A DNA stretch of 64,000 nucleotides, taken from assembly GCF_008973465.1 (NCBI RefSeq), contig NZ_WBXN01000004.1, positions 4,132,501-4,196,500 of the forward strand, in the 5' to 3' direction. Made by a program: the position numbers and the translations under genes. The stretch comes from Streptomyces sp. SS1-1. GTDB taxonomy: Bacteria > Actinomycetota > Actinomycetes > Streptomycetales > Streptomycetaceae. How positions within the stretch are numbered: position 1 is the stretch's first letter; each line of letters starts with the position of its first letter. Positions 32,882-42,389 of the stretch are shown in pieces. A model generated the notes under the pieces. The model was not told where the DNA came from. It saw only the letters and a program-made list of their open reading frames with translations, and made no database searches.

Positions 32882-32897
32882 TGTGAACGCGGTCCTC
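32882..32897. promoter_or_regulatory. Candidate Rex operator 2 (half-site strong)
   Basis: TGTGAACGCGGTCCTC has a perfect left half and a degraded right half compared with the Rex consensus (12 of 16). It stands 49 bp from site 1. A weak CTGATG / TATCAA promoter-like pair brackets it. Confidence 0.45.
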
Positions 32898-33268
32898 TAT
32901 CAAGTCTTCCGGTCCAACTCCAATTTGCATGCACGGGAAGCCTCTTGATATGGAGACGACCCCTCTGAGCTGCGCCGACGAGCGAAAATGTCACCTCTGG
33001 TGATCACTCGGACGCTTCACGTGCGAAGATCACCGCTCATCCGTGTTCATGATCGTTCGTCAGGTGGTGGAGATCACAAAGCTTGTGCAATACCCCGTGT
33101 CGCAGATCACAGACCGGCAGGCATAAGATGCGAGGCAGTTGGGCTTGTGACCTGCTTCACATGTTCTCGATCTTCGCCGGAACGAGCGGTGTTCGTGGGA
33201 CTGGTGGGGCGGCCGTGAGCCCAGTGCAACCGCCAGCAGTCAGTGCCGACTGAGAGGAGCGAGGAGCG

Positions 33269-33628
33269 GTGAACGCGTATGCGCCCATCCTCGTACTGGG
33301 AGCCCTCGGGGCAGGCTTTGCGATCTTCTCCGTGGTCATGGCCACGCTGATCGGTCCGAAGCGGTACAACCGGGCCAAGCTCGAGGCTTATGAGTGCGGA
33401 ATCGAGCCGACCCCCACGCCGGCCGGCGGCGGGCGCTTCCCCATCAAGTACTACCTGACGGCGATGCTCTTCATCATCTTCGATATCGAGATCGTCTTCC
33501 TCTACCCCTGGGCCGTCACCTTCGACTCCCTGGGGATCTTCGGGCTCGTGGAGATGCTGCTCTTCGTGCTCACCGTCTTCGTCGCGTACGCGTACGTATG
33601 GCGGCGCGGCGGCCTGGAATGGGACTGA
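33269..33628 (+). CDS. nuoA: NADH-quinone oxidoreductase subunit A
   Basis: A 119-residue membrane subunit of complex I with three transmembrane helices. It contains the conserved loop YECGIEPTP near residues 41-49, whose cysteine lies by the quinone pocket, and the FDIEIVFLYPWAV helix near residues 73-85. The GTG start follows a strong GAGGAGCGAGGAG ribosome site. It is the first gene of a fourteen-gene operon that couples NADH oxidation to menaquinone reduction and proton pumping. Regulation by Rex is suggested by sites about 400 nt upstream. Confidence 0.97.
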   Translation: MNAYAPILVLGALGAGFAIFSVVMATLIGPKRYNRAKLEAYECGIEPTPTPAGGGRFPIKYYLTAMLFIIFDIEIVFLYPWAVTFDSLGIFGLVEMLLFVLTVFVAYAYVWRRGGLEWD

Positions 33629-33641
33629 GGGGCCTTTAGAC

Positions 33642-34192
<551 letters not shown>

Positions 34193-34196
<4 letters not shown>

Positions 34197-34954
34197 GCGA
34201 CGCCAACGGCACCAACGGGGCGAACGGGTCGAACGGGGCGAACCCCGAGAAGGACCTGTCCGCCTCCAACCTCCCCGGCCAGCGCGGCCAGGGCGGCGAG
34301 GAGATCCGCGTCCAGCGCGGCATGTTCGGCGCCAACAACGGCGGGGACACCTCCGGTTACGGCGGCCTGGTCCGCTCGGTCCGCCTCCCGGGACCGGCGA
34401 GCCGCCCCTACGGCGGCTGGTTCGACGAGGTCGCCGACGAACTCGAGGGCGCGCTGGAGGAGCAGGGCCTGCTGCCCGGCAACGCCATCGAGAAGACGGT
34501 CGTCGACCGCGACGAGATCACCTTCCACATCGAGCGCGAGCACCTGTTGCGCGTCGCCCGCACCCTGCGCGACGACCCGGCCCTGCGCTTCGAGCTGTGC
34601 ACCGGCGTCAGCGGCGTCCACTACCCGCACGACAAGGGCCGCGAGCTGCACGCCGTCTACCACCTGCGCTCGATCACCCACAACCGGCTGATCCGCCTCG
34701 AGGTCAGCGTCCCCGACAGCGACCCGCACGTCCCGTCGCTCGTCTCCGTGTACCCGACGAACGACTGGCACGAGCGCGAGACGTACGACTTCTACGGCAT
34801 CGTCTTCGACGGTCACCCCGCCCTGACGCGGATCATGATGCCGGACGACTGGCAGGGCCACCCGCAGCGCAAGGACTACCCCCTCGGCGGCATCGCCGTC
34901 GAGTACAAGGGCGCCCAGATCCCGGCTCCGGACCAGCGGAGGTCGTACTCGTGA
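34193..34954 (+). CDS. nuoC: NADH-quinone oxidoreductase subunit C
   Basis: A 253-residue peripheral-arm subunit of the 30-kDa family. The conserved core runs from about residue 65 to the end and includes YHLRSITHNRLIRLEVSV, NWHERETYDFYGI-type sequence (here NDWHERETYDFYGI) and the C-terminal GHPQRKDYPLGG. It begins with an unusual NGxNGxNG repeat of about 17 residues, probably disordered. GTGA overlaps join it to nuoB before and nuoD after. Confidence 0.96.
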
Positions 34955-36282
34955 GCACACAGTCAGCATCCGCCGCCTCGGCCCGCGAAACCACAGAGGG
35001 CACGGTCTACACCGTCACCGGTGGCGACTGGGACGAGGTCGTCGAGTCCGCGGCCAAGGCCGACGACGAGCGCATCGTCGTCAACATGGGCCCCCAGCAC
35101 CCGTCCACCCACGGAGTGCTGCGCCTGATCCTGGAGATCGAGGGCGAGACGGTCACCGAGGCCCGCTGCGGCATCGGCTACCTCCACACCGGCATCGAGA
35201 AGAACCTCGAGTACCGGACCTGGACGCAGGGCACCACGTTCGTGACGCGCATGGACTACCTGACGTCCTTCTTCAACGAGACCGCCTACTGTCTCGCCGT
35301 CGAGAAGCTCCTCGGCATCGAGGACCAGATCACCGAGCGCGCCAAGATCATCCGGGTGCTCCTGATGGAGCTGAACCGGCTCTCCTCCCACCTGGTGTGC
35401 ATCGCCACCGGCGGCATGGAGCTCGGCGCCACCACGATCATGATCTACGGATTCCGTGATCGTGAAATGATTCTCGACATCTACGAGCTCATCACGGGCC
35501 TGCGGATGAACCACGCGTACATCCGCCCCGGCGGACTCGCGCAGGACCTGCCGCCCGGCGCGGTGGACCACATCCGCGAGTTCGTGAAGAAGATGAAGAA
35601 GAACCTTCCGGAGTACGACAAGCTCGCCACCGGGAACCCCATCTTCAAGGCCCGTATGCAGGACGTCGGCTACCTCGACCTGGCCGGCTGCATGGCCCTC
35701 GGCGCCACCGGCCCGATCCTGCGCTCCACCGGCCTCCCGCACGACCTGCGCAAGACGCAGCCGTACAGCGGCTACGAGACCTACGACTTCGAGGTCCCCA
35801 CCGCCGACACCTGCGACTCCTACGGGCGCTTCCTGATCCGCCTGGAGGAGATGCGCCAGTCGCTCCGGATCGTCGAGCAGTGCCTGGACCGGCTCGAGCC
35901 GGGCCCGGTCATGGTCGGCGACAAGAAGATCGCCTGGCCCGCCCAGCTCGCCCTGGGCCCCGACGGGCTCGGCAACTCCCTCGACCACATCAAGAAGATC
36001 ATGGGCACCTCCATGGAGGCCCTGATCCACCACTTCAAGCTGGTCACCGAGGGCTTCCGCGTCCCGCCGGGACAGGCCTACGCGGCCGTCGAGTCGCCCA
36101 AGGGCGAACTCGGGGTGCACGCCGTCTCCGACGGAGGCACCCGCCCCTTCCGGGTCCACTTCCGCGACCCGTCCTTCACCAACCTGCAGGCCATGGCGGC
36201 GATGTGCGAGGGCGGCCAGGTCGCCGACGTCATCGTCGCCGTAGCGTCCATCGACCCCGTGATGGGAGGCGTCGACCGGTGA
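34951..36282 (+). CDS. nuoD: NADH-quinone oxidoreductase subunit D
   Basis: A 443-residue subunit of the 49-kDa family, related to [NiFe]-hydrogenase large subunits, forming the quinone site with NuoB. Conserved features are NMGPQHPSTHGVLRL near residues 47-61, with the quinone-contacting histidines, GYLHTGIEKN, and the C-terminal DPVMGGVDR. The N-terminal 40 residues are variable. Translation starts on a GTG overlapping the nuoC stop and ends overlapping nuoE. Confidence 0.97.
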   Translation: MSTQSASAASARETTEGTVYTVTGGDWDEVVESAAKADDERIVVNMGPQHPSTHGVLRLILEIEGETVTEARCGIGYLHTGIEKNLEYRTWTQGTTFVTRMDYLTSFFNETAYCLAVEKLLGIEDQITERAKIIRVLLMELNRLSSHLVCIATGGMELGATTIMIYGFRDREMILDIYELITGLRMNHAYIRPGGLAQDLPPGAVDHIREFVKKMKKNLPEYDKLATGNPIFKARMQDVGYLDLAGCMALGATGPILRSTGLPHDLRKTQPYSGYETYDFEVPTADTCDSYGRFLIRLEEMRQSLRIVEQCLDRLEPGPVMVGDKKIAWPAQLALGPDGLGNSLDHIKKIMGTSMEALIHHFKLVTEGFRVPPGQAYAAVESPKGELGVHAVSDGGTRPFRVHFRDPSFTNLQAMAAMCEGGQVADVIVAVASIDPVMGGVDR

Positions 36283-37151
36283 CCACCTCATCTTCCGAGC
36301 GGGGCGTCAGCCTGGGCATGCCCGAACTGCCCGCGCCGGCCTACCCGGACGACGTCCGGGCCCGGCTGGAGACCGACGCGCGGGCGATCGTCGCCCGCTA
36401 CCCGGACTCCCGGTCCGCCCTCCTGCCGATGCTGCACCTCGTGCAGTCGGAGGAGGGGCACGTCACGCGCACCGGGATGCGGTTCTGCGCGGACATGCTC
36501 GGCCTGACCACGGCCGAGGTCACCGCGGTCGCGACCTTCTACACCATGTACCGCCGCAAGCCCTCCGGCGACTACCAGGTCGGCGTGTGCACCAACACGC
36601 TGTGCGCGGTCATGGGCGGCGACGCCATCTTCGAGGAACTCCAGGAGCACCTCGGCGTCGGCAACGGCGAGACCACCGGCGACGGCAAGGTCACCCTGGA
36701 GCACATCGAGTGCAACGCGGCCTGCGACTACGCCCCGGTCGTGATGGTCAACTGGGAGTTCTTCGACAACCAGACGCCCGACAGCGCCAAGCGGCTCGTC
36801 GACGACCTGCGCGCCGGCCGTGACGTGGAGCCCACGCGCGGGGCCCGCCTGTGCACCTTCAAGGAGACCGCCCGGATCCTCGCCGGCTTCCCCGACGAGC
36901 GGCCCGGTGCCGTCGAGGAGGGCGGCAGCGCCGGACCGGCGTCACTGGTGGGCCTGCGCCTCGCCAAGGGGGAGACCGCGCCCGCGCGCGTGGTCCACCC
37001 GCGCGACGGCGGACCGCACGACGAGCAGCAGGACAGGGCCGCGCACCACCCGTCGCCGGCTGAACACCTCAGCTCGCACGACGCGCCGCAGGATTCGTCC
37101 GCGTCCGACCCGGCCCACCCGGCAGGGCCTGTCGCCGAGGAGGGGGAGTGA
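36279..37151 (+). CDS. nuoE: NADH-quinone oxidoreductase subunit E with C-terminal extension
   Basis: A 290-residue thioredoxin-like subunit carrying the N1a [2Fe-2S] cluster. The ligands are C104 and C109 (CTNTLC) and C145 and C149 (CNAAC), all present. The conserved part ends near residue 205, making the family-normal 200 residues. A further tail of about 85 residues is rich in Gly, His, Glu, Asp and Pro with no recognisable domain, and is probably disordered. GTGA couples it to nuoD. The stop overlaps the next start. Confidence 0.95.
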   Translation: MTTSSSERGVSLGMPELPAPAYPDDVRARLETDARAIVARYPDSRSALLPMLHLVQSEEGHVTRTGMRFCADMLGLTTAEVTAVATFYTMYRRKPSGDYQVGVCTNTLCAVMGGDAIFEELQEHLGVGNGETTGDGKVTLEHIECNAACDYAPVVMVNWEFFDNQTPDSAKRLVDDLRAGRDVEPTRGARLCTFKETARILAGFPDERPGAVEEGGSAGPASLVGLRLAKGETAPARVVHPRDGGPHDEQQDRAAHHPSPAEHLSSHDAPQDSSASDPAHPAGPVAEEGE

Positions 37152-38500
37152 TGACATTGGCACCGGAGCTGAAGGAGAACAGTCCCGAGAAGCTGCTCGC
37201 ACCCGTGCTGTCGGCCTTCTGGGACGAGGACCGGTCCTGGACGCTCGACGTCTACCGCAGGCACGACGGGTACGAGGGGCTCCGCAAGGCGCTCGCCATG
37301 TCGCCGGACGACCTGATCGCCTACGTCAAGGACTCCGGTCTGCGCGGGCGCGGCGGCGCGGGATTCCCCACCGGGATGAAGTGGCAGTTCATCCCGCAGG
37401 GAGACGGAAAGCCGCACTATCTCGTTGTCAACGCCGACGAGTCGGAGCCGGGGACCTGCAAGGACATCCCGCTCCTCTTCGCGAACCCGCACAGCCTCAT
37501 CGAGGGCATCGTGATCGCGTGCTACGCCATCCGGTCGTCGCACGCCTTCATCTATCTCCGGGGTGAAGTCGTCCCCGTCCTGCGGCGGTTGCACGAGGCC
37601 GTGCGCGAGGCCTACGCGGCGGGCTACCTCGGCAAGGACATCCTGGGCAGCGGACTCGACCTCGAACTCACCGTGCACGCCGGCGCCGGCGCGTACATCT
37701 GCGGTGAGGAGACCGCGCTGCTCGACTCGCTCGAAGGCCGCCGTGGCCAACCGCGGCTGCGTCCCCCCTTCCCGGCCGTGGCAGGTCTCTACGCCTGCCC
37801 CACTGTGGTGAACAACGTCGAGTCGATCGCGTCGGTTCCCGCCATCCTGCACCGGGGCAAGGAGTGGTTCCGCTCGATGGGCAGCGAGAAGTCCCCGGGC
37901 TTCACGCTGTACTCGCTCAGCGGCCACGTCGCCAGCCCCGGCCAGTACGAGGCCCCGCTCGGCATCACCCTGCGCCAGCTGCTCGACATGAGCGGCGGCA
38001 TGCGGCCCGGGCACCGGCTGAAGTTCTGGACGCCGGGCGGCTCGTCCACGCCGATGTTCACCGACGAGCACCTCGACGTGCCCCTCGACTACGAAGGGGT
38101 GGGCGCCGCCGGCTCCATGCTCGGCACCAAGGCGCTCCAGTGCTTCGACGAGACGACCTGCGTGGTCCGCGCCGTCACCCGCTGGACCGAGTTCTACGCC
38201 CACGAGTCCTGCGGCAAGTGCACGCCCTGCCGCGAAGGCACGTACTGGCTCGTGCAGTTGCTGCGCGACATCGAGGCCGGCAAGGGCGTGATGAGCGACC
38301 TCGACAAGCTGAACGACATCGCCGACAACATCAACGGCAAGTCCTTCTGCGCCCTCGGCGACGGCGCCGCCTCGCCGATCTTCTCCTCGCTGAAGTACTT
38401 CCGCGAGGAGTACGAGGAGCACATCACGGGCCGTGGCTGCCCCTTCGACCCGGCCAGGTCGACGGCCTGGGCCGACCACCGCACGGAGGTGAACGCATGA
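37151..38500 (+). CDS. nuoF: NADH-quinone oxidoreductase subunit F
   Basis: A 449-residue flavin subunit that oxidises NADH and binds FMN and the N3 [4Fe-4S] cluster. The FMN/NADH glycine loops are GLRGRGGAGFPTGMKW near residues 64-79 and GAGAYICGEETALLDSLEG near residues 179-197. Cluster ligands are C354, C357 and C360 (SCGKCTPCREG) with C400 near the C-terminus. The ATG at 37151 follows GAGGAGGGGG and overlaps the nuoE stop by one base; a GTG one codon earlier is also possible. Confidence 0.97.
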   Translation: MTLAPELKENSPEKLLAPVLSAFWDEDRSWTLDVYRRHDGYEGLRKALAMSPDDLIAYVKDSGLRGRGGAGFPTGMKWQFIPQGDGKPHYLVVNADESEPGTCKDIPLLFANPHSLIEGIVIACYAIRSSHAFIYLRGEVVPVLRRLHEAVREAYAAGYLGKDILGSGLDLELTVHAGAGAYICGEETALLDSLEGRRGQPRLRPPFPAVAGLYACPTVVNNVESIASVPAILHRGKEWFRSMGSEKSPGFTLYSLSGHVASPGQYEAPLGITLRQLLDMSGGMRPGHRLKFWTPGGSSTPMFTDEHLDVPLDYEGVGAAGSMLGTKALQCFDETTCVVRAVTRWTEFYAHESCGKCTPCREGTYWLVQLLRDIEAGKGVMSDLDKLNDIADNINGKSFCALGDGAASPIFSSLKYFREEYEEHITGRGCPFDPARSTAWADHRTEVNA

Positions 38501-41025
38501 CCGTACAGCAATCCGACAGCGGCTCCGCCGCGGGCCAGCGCTCCTCCGGAGGGGGAGAGGCGGCGGTCCCGCCGGAGGACCTCGTGACGCTGACGATCGA
38601 CGGCGCCGAGATCAGCGTGCCCAAGGGCACCCTGGTCATCCGGGCCGCCGAGGAGCTCGGCATCGAGATCCCGCGCTTCTGCGACCACCCGCTCCTCGAC
38701 CCGGCCGGCGCCTGCCGCCAGTGCATCGTCGAGGTCGAGGGCCAGCGCAAGCCGATGGCGTCCTGCACGATCACGTGCACCGACGGCATGGTCGTCAAGA
38801 CGCACCTCACCTCGCCGGTCGCGGAGAAGGCGCAGAAGGGTGTGATGGAGCTCCTGCTCATCAACCACCCGCTGGACTGCCCCGTCTGCGACAAGGGCGG
38901 CGAGTGCCCGCTGCAGAACCAGGCCATGTCGCACGGCGCCGCCGAGTCCCGCTTCGAGGGCCGCAAGCGCACGTACGAGAAGCCCGTCCCGATCTCCACG
39001 CAGGTGCTGCTCGACCGTGAGCGGTGCGTGCTGTGCGCCCGCTGCACCCGGTTCTCCAACCAGGTCGCGGGCGACCCCATGATCGAGCTGGTCGAGCGCG
39101 GCGCCCTCCAGCAGGTCGGCACCGGCGAGGGCGACCCGTTCGAGTCGTACTTCTCCGGCAACACCATCCAGATCTGCCCGGTCGGCGCGCTCACCTCGGC
39201 GGCGTACCGATTCCGCTCCCGGCCGTTCGACCTGGTCTCCTCGCCGTCGGTGTGCGAGCACTGCTCGGGCGGCTGCGCCACCCGCACCGACCACCGGCGC
39301 GGCAAGGTCATGCGGCGCCTCGCGGCGAACGACCCCGAGGTCAACGAGGAGTGGATCTGCGACAAGGGGCGCTTCGGCTTCCGCTACGCCCAGCAGCGCG
39401 ACCGGCTGGACACCCCGCTGGTCCGCAACGCCGAGGGCGACCTGGAACCGGCGTCCTGGCCGGAGGCGCTCCAGATCGCCGCCCAGGGTCTGCTCGCCTC
39501 GCGCGGCCGGACCGGTGTGCTGACCGGCGGCCGGCTCACCGTCGAGGACGCCTACGCGTACAGCAAGTTCGCGCGCGTGGCCCTCGACACCAACGACATC
39601 GACTTCCGCGCGCGGGCGCACAGCGGCGAGGAGGCCGACTTCCTCGCCGCGCAGATCGCCGGCCGCGGACGCGACCTCGACGGCAGCGGAGTCACCTACA
39701 CCTCCCTGGAGAAGGCGCCCGCCGTCCTGCTGGCCGGGTTCGAGGCCGAGGAGGAGGCACCCGGCGTCTTCCTGCGGCTGCGCAAGGCGTGGCGCAAGCA
39801 CGGCCAGCGGGTCTTCTCCCTGGCCACGCACACGACCCGGGGCCTGGAGAAGGCCGGCGGCACCCTGCTGCCCGCCGCTCCCGGCACCGAGACCAAGTGG
39901 CTGGACGCGCTGGCCGCCGGCACCGGGCTCGAGGGTCCGGGCGCCGAGGCGGCCGGGGCGCTGCGCACCGAGGGAGCCGTGATCGCCGTCGGCGAGCGGC
40001 TGGCCGCCGTCCCGGGCGGGCTCACCGCCGCCGTACGGGCCGCGGCCGCCACCGGCGCCCAGCTGGTGTGGATCCCGCGCCGGGCCGGTGAGCGGGCCGC
40101 CGTCGAGGCGGGCGCGCTGCCGTCGCTGCTGCCCGGCGGGCGTCCCGCGACCGACCCGCGCGCGCGGGACGAGGTCGCCGCCCTGTGGGGCGTCGCCGAA
40201 CTCCCGTCGCGCTACGGCCGCGACACCGGCCAGATCGTGGAGGCCGCCGCGCGCGGCGAGCTCCAGGCCCTGCTGGTCGCGGGTGTCGAGGTCGCCGACC
40301 TGCCGGACCCGGCACGCGCGCGTGAGGCGCTCGCGGAGGTCGGTTTCGTGGTGTCGCTGGAGCTGCGGCCCAGCGAGGTGACGAGGCTCGCCGACGTGGT
40401 GCTTCCGGTCGCCGCCGTCGCCGAGAAGGCCGGCACCTTCCTCAACTGGGAGGGCCGGGTGCGCTTCTTCGAGGCCGCGCTGAAGCCCGACCAGATGACC
40501 CGCCGCCCGGCCCCGACCGACGCCCGCGTCCTGCAGATGCTGGCCGACGCCATGGACGTGCACCTGGGGCTGCCCGATCTGCGCACCACGCGCGCGGAGA
40601 TCGACCGGCTCGGCGCCTGGGACGGCCCGCGGGCCGACCAGCCGCTGGAGATCGCCGCCCAGCTGCCGCGTCCGGCGGCCGGTGAGGCCGTCCTCGCCGG
40701 GCACCGGCTCCTGCTCGACCAGGGTCTGCTCCAGCAGGGCGACGAGGCGCTCGCCGGCACCCGGCACGCCGCCCACGCGCGCGTGTCGGCCGCCACGGCC
40801 GCCGAGGCGGGCGTGAAGGACGGCGACGTGCTCGCCGTCACCGGGCCCGCCGGAGTCGTCGAACTGCCGCTGCTGGTCACGGAGATGCCCGACCGGGTGG
40901 TGTGGCTGCCGCTGAACTCCGTGGGCGCGGGCGTCGCCTCCGACACCGGGGCGCTGCCCGGCTCACTCGTCCGCATCGGCCCGGCGACCCTCGCGTCCGA
41001 GGCCCCCGAGGAGGTGGAGGCATGA
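38497..41025 (+). CDS. nuoG: NADH-quinone oxidoreductase subunit G
   Basis: An 842-residue iron-sulfur subunit, the largest of the peripheral arm. The ferredoxin-like N-terminus holds the N1b site (RFCDHPLLDPAGACRQC). Further motifs CPVCDKGGECPLQ and CVLCARC...CPVG provide N5 and N4. The extra N7 ligands are intact as C253-x2-C256-x3-C260-x27-C288. The rest is a molybdopterin-oxidoreductase-like region without cofactor-binding residues that I can identify. It overlaps nuoF (ATGA) and nuoH (ATGA). Confidence 0.97.
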   Translation: MTVQQSDSGSAAGQRSSGGGEAAVPPEDLVTLTIDGAEISVPKGTLVIRAAEELGIEIPRFCDHPLLDPAGACRQCIVEVEGQRKPMASCTITCTDGMVVKTHLTSPVAEKAQKGVMELLLINHPLDCPVCDKGGECPLQNQAMSHGAAESRFEGRKRTYEKPVPISTQVLLDRERCVLCARCTRFSNQVAGDPMIELVERGALQQVGTGEGDPFESYFSGNTIQICPVGALTSAAYRFRSRPFDLVSSPSVCEHCSGGCATRTDHRRGKVMRRLAANDPEVNEEWICDKGRFGFRYAQQRDRLDTPLVRNAEGDLEPASWPEALQIAAQGLLASRGRTGVLTGGRLTVEDAYAYSKFARVALDTNDIDFRARAHSGEEADFLAAQIAGRGRDLDGSGVTYTSLEKAPAVLLAGFEAEEEAPGVFLRLRKAWRKHGQRVFSLATHTTRGLEKAGGTLLPAAPGTETKWLDALAAGTGLEGPGAEAAGALRTEGAVIAVGERLAAVPGGLTAAVRAAAATGAQLVWIPRRAGERAAVEAGALPSLLPGGRPATDPRARDEVAALWGVAELPSRYGRDTGQIVEAAARGELQALLVAGVEVADLPDPARAREALAEVGFVVSLELRPSEVTRLADVVLPVAAVAEKAGTFLNWEGRVRFFEAALKPDQMTRRPAPTDARVLQMLADAMDVHLGLPDLRTTRAEIDRLGAWDGPRADQPLEIAAQLPRPAAGEAVLAGHRLLLDQGLLQQGDEALAGTRHAAHARVSAATAAEAGVKDGDVLAVTGPAGVVELPLLVTEMPDRVVWLPLNSVGAGVASDTGALPGSLVRIGPATLASEAPEEVEA

Positions 41026-42389
41026 GCGCGTACTCCCTCGCCGCTGAGGACCTCTCGATGTTCGGCCGCGACCCCTGGTGGCTGGTCGTCGTCAAGGCGG
41101 TGTTCTGCTTCGCCTTCCTGATGGTGACCGTGCTGTTCTCCATCGTGTGGGAGCGCAAGGTCGTCGCCTGGATGCAGCTGCGCATCGGCCCCAACCGGCA
41201 CGGCCCCTGGGGCATGCTCCAGTCGCTCGCCGACGGCATCAAGCTGATGCTCAAGGAAGACGTCATCGTCAAGCGCGCCGACAAGGTGGTGTACGTCCTC
41301 GCGCCGATCGTCGCGGCCATCCCGGCCTTCATGGCGATCGCGGTGATCCCCTTCGGCCCGGCCGGCAACGAGATCTCGATCTTCGGCCAGCGCACCACGA
41401 TGCAGCTCACCGACCTGCCGATCGCGATGCTCTACATCCTCGCGGTCGCCTCGGTCGGCATCTACGGCATCGTGCTCGCGGGCTGGAGCTCCGGCTCGAC
41501 GTACCCGCTGCTCGGCGGTCTGCGCTCCTGCGCGCAGATGATCTCCTACGAGATCGCCATGGGCGCCGCGTTCGCCTCGGTGTTCCTCTACTCCGGGTCG
41601 ATGTCCACCTCGGCGATCGTCGAGGCGCAGCACGACCGCTGGTACATCGTCCTGCTGCCGGTGTCGTTCCTGATCTACATCGTGACGATGGTCGGCGAGA
41701 CCAACCGCGCCCCCTTCGACATGCCGGAGTCCGAGGGCGACCTGGTCGGCGGCTTCAACACCGAGTACTCGTCCATCAAGTTCGCGATGTTCATGCTCGC
41801 CGAGTACGTGAACATGGTGACGGTCTCGGCGGTGTCCGTGACGCTCTTCCTGGGCGGCTGGCGCGCGCCGTACCCGATCAGCTCCTTCTGGGAGGGCGCG
41901 AACCACGGCTGGTGGCCGATGCTCTGGTTCGTCATCAAGGTGCAGCTGCTGCTGTTCTTCTTCATCTGGCTGCGCGGCACGCTGCCCCGCGTCCGCTACG
42001 ACCAGCTGATGAAGCTCGGCTGGAAGGTCCTCATCCCGGTCTCCGTCGTCTGGCTGATGCTGGTCGCGACCGTGCGGACCCTGCGCAACGAGAACTACGA
42101 CTTCGCGGACATCGCCCTGTACATCGGCGGCGGAGTCATCGCGCTGCTGCTGCTCTCCGTCATCGCGGACCTCTTCCGCGAGAAGGCGAAGGGCGCGGCG
42201 CAACCCGCCGAGGAGCCCGCCGGGTTCGACCCGATGGCCGGTGGCTTCCCCGTACCGCCGCTGCCCGGACAGGAGCTGCCGCCCGTCCCGAGGCGCCGGC
42301 CGCGCCGGGAGCGGGAGCTGATTGTCAGTGGCGGGTCCGATACTCACAGTGACGGATCTCTGGATGGAAAGGAGGCGTCCGATGGCTGA
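41022..42389 (+). CDS. nuoH: NADH-quinone oxidoreductase subunit H
   Basis: A 455-residue membrane subunit that forms the quinone entry channel and links both arms. Signatures are ERKVVAWMQLRIGPNRHGPWG near residues 45-65, and ETNRAPFDMPESEGDLVGGFN near residues 226-246 with the acidic loop essential for coupling. About eight or nine helices are expected. A C-terminal cytoplasmic extension of about 60 residues, rich in Pro, Arg and Glu, exceeds the E. coli length. It overlaps nuoI by 8 nt. Confidence 0.97.
   Translation: MSAYSLAAEDLSMFGRDPWWLVVVKAVFCFAFLMVTVLFSIVWERKVVAWMQLRIGPNRHGPWGMLQSLADGIKLMLKEDVIVKRADKVVYVLAPIVAAIPAFMAIAVIPFGPAGNEISIFGQRTTMQLTDLPIAMLYILAVASVGIYGIVLAGWSSGSTYPLLGGLRSCAQMISYEIAMGAAFASVFLYSGSMSTSAIVEAQHDRWYIVLLPVSFLIYIVTMVGETNRAPFDMPESEGDLVGGFNTEYSSIKFAMFMLAEYVNMVTVSAVSVTLFLGGWRAPYPISSFWEGANHGWWPMLWFVIKVQLLLFFFIWLRGTLPRVRYDQLMKLGWKVLIPVSVVWLMLVATVRTLRNENYDFADIALYIGGGVIALLLLSVIADLFREKAKGAAQPAEEPAGFDPMAGGFPVPPLPGQELPPVPRRRPRRERELIVSGGSDTHSDGSLDGKEASDG

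Larger units (their letters stand above)
32526..33268. promoter_or_regulatory. 743-nt regulatory region between NlpC/P60 and nuoA
   Basis: No convincing gene lies here; short open frames on both strands have unusual composition and no ribosome sites. The stretch is less GC-rich than its surroundings. It contains a perfect CCGTGATCACGG palindrome (32667-32678), two Rex-like sites (32833-32848 and 32882-32897), and three AGATCAC heptamers at 33027, 33071 and 33104. A TAAGAT -10-like hexamer stands at 33124-33129, about 140 nt before nuoA. The AGAGGAGCGAGGAG ribosome site of nuoA ends the region. At least one promoter for each divergent gene must be inside. Confidence 0.7.

Noticed and set aside
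32776..32994. 72-codon minus-strand frame in the nuoA gap
   Set aside because: No ribosome site, atypical codon use, and it overlies the Rex-like sites and palindromic regulatory DNA.
34963..36291. Long antisense frame over nuoD
   Set aside because: Same GC-driven artefact; its composition (Val/Asp/Gly/Ala/Arg) mirrors the complement of nuoD codons.
38194..40776. 860-codon open frame antisense to nuoF/nuoG
   Set aside because: Antisense frames stay open in very GC-rich genes; the nuoF/nuoG products have all family motifs, and the antisense peptide is low-complexity with no recognisable domain.
42322..42381. Longer nuoI start at 42322
   Set aside because: It lies deep within nuoH and has no ribosome site; the ATG at 42382 has an ideal GGAAAGGAGG.
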